Shown here one piece after another: positions 17,242 through 24,246 of a DNA stretch of 64,000 nucleotides; position 1 is the first letter of the stretch, and each line of letters opens with the position of its first letter. The translations under genes were made by a program, and so were the position numbers. The stretch is taken from the NCBI RefSeq assembly GCF_013141915.1, contig NZ_SROX01000001.1:992001-1056000 (forward strand), written 5' to 3'. Below the pieces are notes generated by a model. That model was given only the letters and a program-made list of their open reading frames with translations. It searched no databases and had not been told where the DNA came from. The stretch comes from Cupriavidus necator (GTDB lineage: Bacteria; Pseudomonadota; Gammaproteobacteria; Burkholderiales; Burkholderiaceae).

Positions 17242-18453
17242 TTACACGCCAAGCTGCGCGCGCCCGGCGGCGAGCAGGATCGAATCGTTCTGCGGCGTAT
17301 GGATGCGGCTGCACAGCACGTCGCGATAGTGGCGCTCGAGCGGGTGGTTGCGGCTCAGGCCATGGTTGCCCGACAACTGCAGCGCCAGTTCCACCGCACG
17401 GATGGCGTTGCCGGTCACGGTGAACTTAAGCAGGCCGCTGTCGGCACCTGCCGGCGCATCGCCCGCGTCGGTGCGCGCGGCGGCGTCGTCGAGCAGCACC
17501 TGGTTGACCCGCAGCAGCGCGGCAATCTCGCCGATGGCCTCCTGCACGCGCGGCAGCGTGGCCAGCGGCGCACCCAGGCTGCCGGGCGCGCGCTCGCGCA
17601 CGAACGCATTGAGCCAGGCCGACGCCGCGCGCGCCACCGCGTCATAGAGGCTGCCCAGCAGCACCACCATCCACGCCTGCTGGTCCGCATTGGCGTCGAG
17701 ATCCGCCTGGCTGGACCCGGTCGGGGCCCAGGCCGAGGGCGGGCGGATATCGACCGCGTGGTCCGGCGGAATCCAGACATTGTCGAGCACGGTCTCGTGG
17801 CTGCCCGAGGCGCGCAGGCCCAGATGGTTCCAGTTTTCCACGATGCGCACCCCGGCGATGCCGGCCGCAGGGCCCGGCACCAGGAACACGCCCACGCGCG
17901 GCTGCGCTTCGTCGGTGCGCGCCCACACCGCAAGCCAGCGCAGGGCCGGGATGCCGGTGCTGTACAGCTTGCGTCCGCTGAGGCGCCAGCCGTCGGCCAC
18001 GCGCGTCGCCACCGTGGCCGGCAGGCCGCCGCGCGCGGGCGAGCCCAGCTGCGGTTCCACGCGCAGCGCGTTGATCAACGCGCCCTCCCGCACCGCGCTG
18101 GCAAAGACCTGCTCGCGCACGGAGACCGGCCAGTGCGAGTCGGCGCGGGCGATCGCGCGGTGCTGCAGGTAGGTCATGGTCAGCACCAGCGCCGTCGCGG
18201 CATCGCCGCCCGCCAGCGCGGCCACGACGCGGCGCGCCTGCGCCAGGCTCGCGCCGCCACCGCCGTAGGCGTGCGGAACGACCTGGGCGATCAGGCCATG
18301 GGCGTGCAGCTGCGCAAAGTTGTCGTGCGGGAAACTCGCCGCGGCATCGTGCGCGCCCGCGGTGCCGGCAAAGCGCGCGGACAGCGCCGCGAGCGCCTCG
18401 CCAGGGCGCGCATCGCTGCCGGGCAGCCGGTGCAGGGCAGACGTCAAAGACAT
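17242..18453 (-). CDS. Acyl-CoA-dehydrogenase-fold oxidoreductase (SfnB/DszC-like)
   Basis: 403 residues. Domain order of the acyl-CoA dehydrogenase fold: N-terminal helices (FAQLHAHGLIAQVVPHAYGG), middle beta-domain (WRLSGRKLYSTGIPALRWLA; NHLGLRASGSHETVLDNVWI) and C-terminal helical bundle ending VELALQLSGNHGLSRNHPLE. The usual catalytic Glu is not evident, and the GS(H)ETVLDNVWIP segment is typical of the SfnB/DszC group, which use reduced flavin and O2 on organosulfur compounds. Divergent from a flavin-dependent sulfonate-type monooxygenase and its ABC transporter, so a role in sulfonate or sulfone breakdown is likely. Confidence 0.8.
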   Translation of the reverse strand: MSLTSALHRLPGSDARPGEALAALSARFAGTAGAHDAAASFPHDNFAQLHAHGLIAQVVPHAYGGGGASLAQARRVVAALAGGDAATALVLTMTYLQHRAIARADSHWPVSVREQVFASAVREGALINALRVEPQLGSPARGGLPATVATRVADGWRLSGRKLYSTGIPALRWLAVWARTDEAQPRVGVFLVPGPAAGIAGVRIVENWNHLGLRASGSHETVLDNVWIPPDHAVDIRPPSAWAPTGSSQADLDANADQQAWMVVLLGSLYDAVARAASAWLNAFVRERAPGSLGAPLATLPRVQEAIGEIAALLRVNQVLLDDAAARTDAGDAPAGADSGLLKFTVTGNAIRAVELALQLSGNHGLSRNHPLERHYRDVLCSRIHTPQNDSILLAAGRAQLGV

Positions 18454-18644
18454 GGGACAGGACTCCGGGAAAAGATGCGCGCACGGTGCGCGCCGAGTGC
18501 TGCCTAGCGTAGCGCCGTCGCCGGCCGGCGAAAACGATGCTTATTGAATATGGAGCGTCGTTTTTATTCGTTAGCGAAGCGGCGCCGCTGTCGTACTTTC
18601 TGCCTCAGCCCATTCCACCCGACACCGATTTCAGGAGAACGCAC
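18454..18644. promoter_or_regulatory. Divergent promoter region of the sulfonate genes
   Basis: 191 bp between divergent genes. An AT-rich patch (18538-18575) contains TTATTGAATATGGAGCG and TTTTTATTCG; these could hold promoter boxes. AGGAG at 18633-18637 serves the plus-strand gene. No clear regulator site was recognised. Confidence 0.4.
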
Positions 18645-19742
18645 ATGAGCGTCGATTTCATCGGCATGATCCAGAGCCAGAAGCAGTCCGAGATCCATCC
18701 CCCGTCAGGCCCGGTGATCGATCGCGACTATGTGCGCGCGTTTGCCCAGGCGCACGAGCAGGCCGGCTTCGACCGTATCCTGGTGCCGCACCACTCCACC
18801 GGGCCGTCGGCGACGCTGACCATTGCCTATGCCGCCAGCGTGACCAAGCGCATCCACTTCATGCTGGCGCACCGGCCCGGCTTTACCGCGCCGACGCTGG
18901 CCGCGCGCCAGATCGCCACGCTCGACCAGTTCAGCGGCGGCCGCCTGGGCGTGCATTTCATCTCCGGCGGCTCTGACAGCGAGCAGCAGCGCGACGGCGA
19001 CTTCCTCGACCACGACCGGCGCTATGCGCGCACCGACGAGTACCTGCATATCCTGCGCCGCATCTGGACCGAATCCGCGCCGTTCGACCACGCAGGCGAG
19101 TTCTACCGCTTTACCCAGGGCTTCTCCGAGGTCAAGCCCGCGCAGCAGCCGCATGTGCCGATCTATTTTGGCGGCGCCTCGTCCGCGGCGCTGGCCGTCG
19201 CCGGCAAGCATGCCGATGTCTATGCGCTGTGGGGCGAGTCGCTCGACCAGGTGCGCGAGCTGACCGCGCGCGTACGCGCCGAAGCCGCGCGGCACGGCCG
19301 CACGGTGCGCTTCTCGGTGTCGTTCCGCCCGGTGCTGGCCGAGACCGAAGAAAAAGCCTGGGCCCGCGCCGACCGCATCCTCGAACGCACCCGCGCGCTG
19401 CGCGTGCAGGCCGGCTACAGCCGTGGCGGTCCGCAGCAGAGCGAAGGCGCGCGCCGCCTGCTGGCGGCGGCCGAACAGGGCGACCGCGTCGACCAGCGCC
19501 TGTGGACCGCGATCGCGCGCGAGACCGGTGGCCGTTCCAATTCCACCGGGCTGGTCGGCACGCCCGAGCAGGTCGCGCAGGCACTGCTGGCCTATTACGA
19601 ACTCGGTGTCACCACCTTCCTGATCCGCGGCTTCGATCCGCTCGAAGACGCGCTCGACTACGGCCGCGAACTGATCCCGCGCGTGCGCGCCCTGGTGGCG
19701 CAGCACGACGCTGCGCAAGCGGCGCAGCGCAAGGCCGCGTGA
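18645..19742 (+). CDS. LLM-class flavin-dependent monooxygenase (SsuD-like)
   Basis: 365 residues from the ATG after CAGGAG. Luciferase-like TIM barrel: VDFIGMIQSQKQSEIHPPSG at the start, then FDRILVPHHSTGPSATLTIA, KRIHFMLAHRPGFTAPTLAA and GRLGVHFISGGSDSEQQRDG, which are hallmarks of alkanesulfonate monooxygenases. It uses FMNH2 and O2 to release sulfite from a sulfonate, leaving an aldehyde. No SsuE-type flavin reductase is adjacent. The next three genes form a matching ABC importer, 61 bp downstream, so they are probably one operon. Confidence 0.88.
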   Translation: MSVDFIGMIQSQKQSEIHPPSGPVIDRDYVRAFAQAHEQAGFDRILVPHHSTGPSATLTIAYAASVTKRIHFMLAHRPGFTAPTLAARQIATLDQFSGGRLGVHFISGGSDSEQQRDGDFLDHDRRYARTDEYLHILRRIWTESAPFDHAGEFYRFTQGFSEVKPAQQPHVPIYFGGASSAALAVAGKHADVYALWGESLDQVRELTARVRAEAARHGRTVRFSVSFRPVLAETEEKAWARADRILERTRALRVQAGYSRGGPQQSEGARRLLAAAEQGDRVDQRLWTAIARETGGRSNSTGLVGTPEQVAQALLAYYELGVTTFLIRGFDPLEDALDYGRELIPRVRALVAQHDAAQAAQRKAA

Positions 19743-19756
19743 ACACATCTCGTGCC

Positions 19757-19793
19757 CGACACAACGACGACACAACGACGATACAACGACACA
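19757..19793. repeat. Short tandem repeat (ACAACGAC units)
   Basis: In the 61-bp gap before the binding-protein gene, the octamer ACAACGAC occurs three times in imperfect tandem (ACAACGACGACACAACGACG, then ATACAACGACACAGG). It separates the monooxygenase stop and the next start and may change length by slippage. Confidence 0.6.
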
Positions 19794-19803
19794 GGGATCC
19801 CAC

Positions 19804-20820
19804 ATGAGCCAGAACAACGACAAGCAGGCCGACCCGCGCCGACGCCGCGTGCTGCGGCTTGCCGGCGCCACGGCCGTAGCGGCGCCCGCGCTGATCCTGG
19901 GCCGGCAGGCCTGGTCGGCGCCGCGCAAGCTGACCTTTGCGTGGAACCAGAACTCCTTCTGCCTGACGCCGGTCGTGGTGGCGCAGGATAAGGGCTTCTT
20001 CGAGAAGAACGGCCTGCAGGTCGACCTGATCAACTACAGCGGTTCGACCGACCAGTTGCTGGAATCGATCGCCACCGGCAAGGCCGATGCCGCGGTGGGC
20101 ATGATTCACCGCTGGCTCAAGCCGCTCGAAGCCGGCTTCGATGTCAAGATCATCGGCAGCTCGCACGGCGGCTGCGTGCGCCTGGTGGGGGCGAAGGCAG
20201 CGGGGGTCACCACGCTGCAGCAACTCAAGGGCAAGACCGTCGGCGTCAGCGACCTGGCGGCGCCGGGCAAGCACTTCTTCACCATCCTGCTGGCCAAGCA
20301 CGGCATCGACCCCGACAAGGACGTCACCTGGCGCCAGTACCCGGCCGATCTGCTGGGCGTAGCGGTCGACAAGGGCGAGATCCAGGCCATTGCCGACGGC
20401 GACCCCAATCTCTATCTGCTGGAAAAGCGCACCAACGGTGCCTATGTGGAGCTGGCCACCAACCTCACCGGCGAATATGCGCGCAAGGTCTGCTGCGTGG
20501 TCGGCGCGCGCGGCGAACTGGTTCGCAACGACCGCCCCGCCGCCACCGCGCTGGCGCGCGCCATCGTGCAGGCCACCGACTATGTCGGCGAGAACCCCAA
20601 CGAGGCCGCCAGGGTGTTTGCCAGGTATTCGCCCAAGATCAACCCGGACGACCTGCGCAAGCTCTACGGCACACTGACGTATACCCACCACCCGACCGGC
20701 GTCGACCTGCGCGACGAGATTGCGTTCTACGCCGATGATTTCCGCCGCATCGGCGTGCTGAAGAAGTCGACCGATGCCAAACGCCTGGCGCAGCACGTCT
20801 ACGCCAATGTGCTGGGGTAA
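19804..20820 (+). CDS. ABC transporter substrate-binding protein, sulfonate type (SsuA/TauA-like)
   Basis: 338 residues. N-terminus NNDKQADPRRRRVLRLAGAT with consecutive arginines and a hydrophobic core, cut near WSA: a Tat-type signal, though a Sec route is possible. Mature NMT1/SsuA fold: KLTFAWNQNSFCLTPVVVAQ, DKGFFEKNGLQVDLINYSGS, QLKGKTVGVSDLAAPGKHFF, YPADLLGVAVDKGEIQAIAD. It binds a sulfonate or similar anion in the periplasm and hands it to the permease encoded 4 bp downstream. The substrate is probably that of the adjacent flavin monooxygenase. Confidence 0.88.
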   Translation: MSQNNDKQADPRRRRVLRLAGATAVAAPALILGRQAWSAPRKLTFAWNQNSFCLTPVVVAQDKGFFEKNGLQVDLINYSGSTDQLLESIATGKADAAVGMIHRWLKPLEAGFDVKIIGSSHGGCVRLVGAKAAGVTTLQQLKGKTVGVSDLAAPGKHFFTILLAKHGIDPDKDVTWRQYPADLLGVAVDKGEIQAIADGDPNLYLLEKRTNGAYVELATNLTGEYARKVCCVVGARGELVRNDRPAATALARAIVQATDYVGENPNEAARVFARYSPKINPDDLRKLYGTLTYTHHPTGVDLRDEIAFYADDFRRIGVLKKSTDAKRLAQHVYANVLG

Positions 20821-20824
20821 TGCC

Positions 20825-21883
20825 ATGACGACAAGCCAAAGCGCTCTCGACCCTGGCCTCGGAGGCCAGCCATCCGCGGCGCCCCTGCCGCACGCGCCCG
20901 CCGCGACACGCAACCCTGGCCCGGTCTGGACCACCGGCATCCTCGCCGCGCTCGCGTGGGCCGCATTCGGCGCGCTGACGTGGCAATGGCCCAATCAGGC
21001 GGTGGGCTTCAGCGACTGGGCCTATACCGCGGAACTGGGCATCGCGGCGCTGGCGGGCGCGGCCTCGCTGGCATTGGTGGCGCTGGCCGGCCCGCGGGCT
21101 CGGGCGGCGCAACGCCCGCTGGCGGCGCTGCGGACCGCCGGCCCGTGGCTGGTGGCACTGCCCGTGGCGCTGTCGGCATGGGAGGTCCTGACCGCCAAGA
21201 CCGCGATCTTGCCCACGCCTTTCTTCGCGCCGCCGCAGGCGCTGATCGAGGTATATGCCGACGACTGGCGGCGACTCGGCGAGAGCGCGCTGAACACGCT
21301 GAAACTGCTCGGGCTGGGCGTCGCCTATGGCGGGCTGGCGGGCTTCCTGGTGGGCGTGTCGATCGGATGGTCGCGCCGCATCGGCTACTGGGTGCATCCG
21401 GTGCTGCGCGTGCTGGGGCCGCTGCCGTCGACCGCGCTGCTGCCGCTGGCTTTTTACTTCTTCCCGTCGAGCTACTCGGCAGCGGTGTTCCTGATCGCGC
21501 TGGCGACCGCCTTCCCGGTGGCCGTGCTGACCTGGTCCGGTGTCGCCGGCGTCAACAAGAGCTACTACGACGTGGCCCGCACGCTGGGTGCGTCAGGCTG
21601 GTTCCTGGTGTTGCGCGTGGCGATTCCCGCAGCGCTGCCGCAGGTGTTTGTCGGCCTGTTCATGGGGCTGGGGGCGTCGTTCTCGGTGCTGGTGACAGCG
21701 GAGATGATGGGGGTGAAATCCGGGCTGGGGTGGTATCTGACCTGGGCGCAGGGCTGGGCCTCGTACGTCAACATGTATGCGGCGCTGATCGTGATGGCGC
21801 TGCTGTTCTCGGGCGTGATCACGCTGCTGTTCGCCGCGCGCGACCGCGTGCTGTCTTGGCAGAAGGGGACGGTGAAATGGTGA
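20825..21883 (+). CDS. ABC transporter permease, sulfonate type (SsuC/TauC-like)
   Basis: 352 residues, longer than most of the family because of an extra N-terminal part of about 110 residues with three more hydrophobic segments (TGILAALAWAAFGALTWQW; LGIAALAGAASLALVALAG; PWLVALPVALSAWEVL). The core has six TM helices and the EAA loop ARTLGASGWFLVLRVAIPAA, which contacts the ATPase. The 3' end overlaps the ATPase gene by 7 bp. Inner-membrane partner of the preceding binding protein. Confidence 0.88.
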   Translation: MTTSQSALDPGLGGQPSAAPLPHAPAATRNPGPVWTTGILAALAWAAFGALTWQWPNQAVGFSDWAYTAELGIAALAGAASLALVALAGPRARAAQRPLAALRTAGPWLVALPVALSAWEVLTAKTAILPTPFFAPPQALIEVYADDWRRLGESALNTLKLLGLGVAYGGLAGFLVGVSIGWSRRIGYWVHPVLRVLGPLPSTALLPLAFYFFPSSYSAAVFLIALATAFPVAVLTWSGVAGVNKSYYDVARTLGASGWFLVLRVAIPAALPQVFVGLFMGLGASFSVLVTAEMMGVKSGLGWYLTWAQGWASYVNMYAALIVMALLFSGVITLLFAARDRVLSWQKGTVKW

Positions 21884-22719
21884 GCGTGGTCGAGCGATGG
21901 AAAGCTGCCGGGACGGATGGACGCGCGCAACAGGCGGCGGCGGAAGATGATGCGCAAGGACTGGCCGGCGCCCGTATCGACATCCATGGGGTCAGCCACT
22001 GGTTCGGCCATGGCAACGAGCGCTTGCAGGTGCTCGACGACGTCGACCTCAATGTCGCGCCCGGCGAATTCGTTGCCCTGCTGGGCCCAAGCGGCTGCGG
22101 CAAGTCCACGCTGCTGCGGCTGGTCGCCGGCCTGGACCAGCCAGCGGCGGGCGCCATCCTGCAGGACGGCACGCCCATCACCGAGCCGGATCCCTCGCGC
22201 ATCGTGGTGTTCCAGGATCCCACGCTGTACCCGTGGCGCCGCGTCTGGGACAACGTCGCGCTCGGGCTGCAGGCACAGGGCATCCTTGCGCAGCAACGCC
22301 ATCGCGTCGACGATGCACTGCGCCGCGTGGGGCTGGAGAACTTCGCCCGTGCGTTCCCGCACCAGCTCTCCGGCGGCATGGCGCAGCGTGTGGCGCTGGC
22401 GCGCGCGCTGGTCAACGAGCCCCGGCTGCTGGTGCTGGACGAGCCGCTGGGCAAGCTGGATTCGCTGACGCGGCTGGCGATGCAGAGCGACCTGGCCGAA
22501 CTGTGGCAGCGCTCGCGCTTCTCGGCGCTGCTGGTCACGCATGATGTGGAAGAGGCGCTGTTCCTGGCGCAGCGCGTCATCGTGTTCAGCCAGCGCCCGG
22601 CGCGCATCGCGGCCGAGCTTCGGGTCGACCTGCCCTATCCGCGCCATCGCGGCGATGCGCGGCTGACCGCGCTGCGCCATCAAGCACTGAGCCACCTGGG
22701 GCTCGACGCCAGCTGGTGA
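21877..22719 (+). CDS. ABC transporter ATP-binding protein, sulfonate type (SsuB/TauB-like)
   Basis: 280 residues. Walker A LLGPSGCGKSTLLRL, Q-loop VVFQDPTLYPWR, signature LSGGMAQRVALARALV, Walker B LLVLDEPLGKLD, H-loop LLVTHDVEEALF: all ATPase motifs intact, and the order and spacing match the nitrate/sulfonate/taurine class. A 35-residue N-terminal extension (RWKAAGTDGRAQQAAAEDDA) precedes the domain. Start overlaps the permease stop. Energises uptake of the sulfonate substrate. Confidence 0.9.
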   Translation: MVSVVERWKAAGTDGRAQQAAAEDDAQGLAGARIDIHGVSHWFGHGNERLQVLDDVDLNVAPGEFVALLGPSGCGKSTLLRLVAGLDQPAAGAILQDGTPITEPDPSRIVVFQDPTLYPWRRVWDNVALGLQAQGILAQQRHRVDDALRRVGLENFARAFPHQLSGGMAQRVALARALVNEPRLLVLDEPLGKLDSLTRLAMQSDLAELWQRSRFSALLVTHDVEEALFLAQRVIVFSQRPARIAAELRVDLPYPRHRGDARLTALRHQALSHLGLDASW

Positions 22720-22759
22720 TGCAACGGCCGGCGCCGTACCTCCCCGCGCGGGCCGGCCG

Positions 22760-23938
22760 ATGAGCGGCCCGCCGCCGCAGGCATGGCTGAATGTGTTGCT
22801 GGTGCTGATCGAGGCGCTGCAGCGCGGCCTGCTGTCGCTGTGGCATGCGCTGGCCCTGACCGGTGACAGCCACGGCCAGCCCGCGTGGCCATGGGCCAGG
22901 CGCGTGGCCGGCGAGACCTTGCTGATCGACCTCGGCCTGGCACGCCAAGTCGGCCTGACCCTGTGCGCCCTGGCCGTGGCGTTGCTGGCCACGGCATTGG
23001 CCCTGGCCTGGCGCCGCCGCCGCGGCGTGGTCCTGGCTGTCGGCGCGCTGGCGCTGGCGGCGGCGCCGTGGCCCAGCGCAGCGCTGCTGTTCGTGCCGGC
23101 CGCGCCAACAAGCTTCCACGCCAGCCCGGCCGGTTTTTCGGTCGACACCATTGCCCTGGGCGCGCGGGTCTATGCGCAGCATTGCGCCGGCTGCCACGGC
23201 ATCGACGGACGCGGCGAAGGACCGCTCGCCGCCAGCCTGGCGCAATGGCCGCCCACGCTGGCCAGCCCGCTGCTGGCGCGCCGCGCTGACGGCGAACTGT
23301 TCTGGCACGTGCTGGACGGCATGCGCGACCGGCAGGGGCGGACCACCATGCCTGCATTCGGCGACCGGCTGGGTGACAGCGAGGCCTGGGCCGTGATCGA
23401 TTACATGAAGGCACTGTCGGCCGGAAGCAGCAGCAGCGCCGGCAACTGGCCGGTGCCGCTGCCGTTGCCGGAGTTGGCGGTACGGTGCGCCGGCGCCGCG
23501 CCAGTGGCACTGTCCGCATGGCGCGGCGGGCAGCGCGTGCGGCTGGTGGCGGTCGACAGCGCCACCGCGCTGCCGTTCGACGATCCGCGCTTCCTGACCG
23601 TGCTGGTCACGCCGGACGGCCGCCCGCCGGCGCAAGTGCCGACCTTCCGCGCCGGCTGCACCGCGGCCTCCGCGCAGGCCTGGCAGATGCTCGCGGCGAT
23701 TTCCGGCCAGGCGCCTGCGCGTCTGGCCGGCACGCAACTGCTGGCTGACCGCGCCGGCTGGCTGCGTGCCCGCGGCACGCCTGGACAACCCTGGTCCGAC
23801 GCAGACCTGGTCTGCGTGTCGGGCCCGTCAGCCGGCACGCAACGCGCGCCCTCGACTGTCACCGACGGGCTGACGACGCTGCTGCTGCGCATGGACGCCG
23901 AGCCGGTGCGTTTCGTCAAGGGCGGCTTCGTTCACTAA
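22760..23938 (+). CDS. Membrane-anchored cytochrome c family protein
   Basis: 392 residues. Two or three N-terminal hydrophobic segments (LLVLIEALQRGLLSLWHALA; VGLTLCALAVALLATALALA; LAVGALALAAAPWPSAALLF) anchor it to the inner membrane. Then a single c-type heme domain with YAQHCAGCHGIDGRGEGPLA (CxxCH), a distal Met candidate in RTTMPAFGDRLGD, and YMKAL at the end. The C-terminal third (after about 230) is a separate domain of unknown type with several Cys. Located 40 bp after the ATPase gene, same strand, and before xsc. It may accept electrons from sulfite oxidation, but no sulfite dehydrogenase was found in the window. Confidence 0.8.
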   Translation: MSGPPPQAWLNVLLVLIEALQRGLLSLWHALALTGDSHGQPAWPWARRVAGETLLIDLGLARQVGLTLCALAVALLATALALAWRRRRGVVLAVGALALAAAPWPSAALLFVPAAPTSFHASPAGFSVDTIALGARVYAQHCAGCHGIDGRGEGPLAASLAQWPPTLASPLLARRADGELFWHVLDGMRDRQGRTTMPAFGDRLGDSEAWAVIDYMKALSAGSSSSAGNWPVPLPLPELAVRCAGAAPVALSAWRGGQRVRLVAVDSATALPFDDPRFLTVLVTPDGRPPAQVPTFRAGCTAASAQAWQMLAAISGQAPARLAGTQLLADRAGWLRARGTPGQPWSDADLVCVSGPSAGTQRAPSTVTDGLTTLLLRMDAEPVRFVKGGFVH

Positions 23939-23949
23939 GCCGCCATCGC

Positions 23950-23977
23950 CGGGCCGCGGGCGGACGCCTGCGGCCCG
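23950..23977 (+). terminator. Probable terminator after the sulfonate/cytochrome operon
   Basis: Inverted repeat CGGGCCGC ... GCGGCCCG (8-bp arms, 12-base loop) just after the cytochrome c stop, with CCCTTTTTCCC 15 bases further. Imperfect as an intrinsic terminator because of that distance, but it separates this operon from the xsc promoter. Confidence 0.45.
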
Positions 23978-24138
23978 CCTGATCGACATCTCCCTTTTTC
24001 CCATCACAACTGAGCCTCTTTGCCCGCACCGTGGGCCGCCGCGCGCTGCCTGCCACGTTTCCGGCTGCACTAAATGCCTCAAAGAGCACTCACAAAGCCT
24101 ATTTGTCTCAATTTTTTATCGAATTCATTCCGTAAACC

Positions 24139-24214
24139 AAAACTTTCTATTGACCAACGGAAGTCTTCCGCCTACATTTCCCCCAACAAGCAATTTTCCG
24201 GAACGCGTAGTTCC
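24139..24214 (+). promoter_or_regulatory. xsc promoter with GGAAC-N5-GTTCC operator
   Basis: -35 TTGACC (24150-24155), 17-bp spacer holding the palindrome GGAAGTCTTCC (24159-24169), -10 TACATT (24173-24178), then the inverted repeat GGAAC-GCGTA-GTTCC (24200-24214) about 22 bp after the -10. The same arrangement with equal spacing stands in front of the permease gene at 44600-44664. Ribosome site AGGAGA at 24234-24239. Confidence 0.75.
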
Positions 24215-24246
24215 ACTTTATAAGACCCTCATCAGGAGACAACGCC

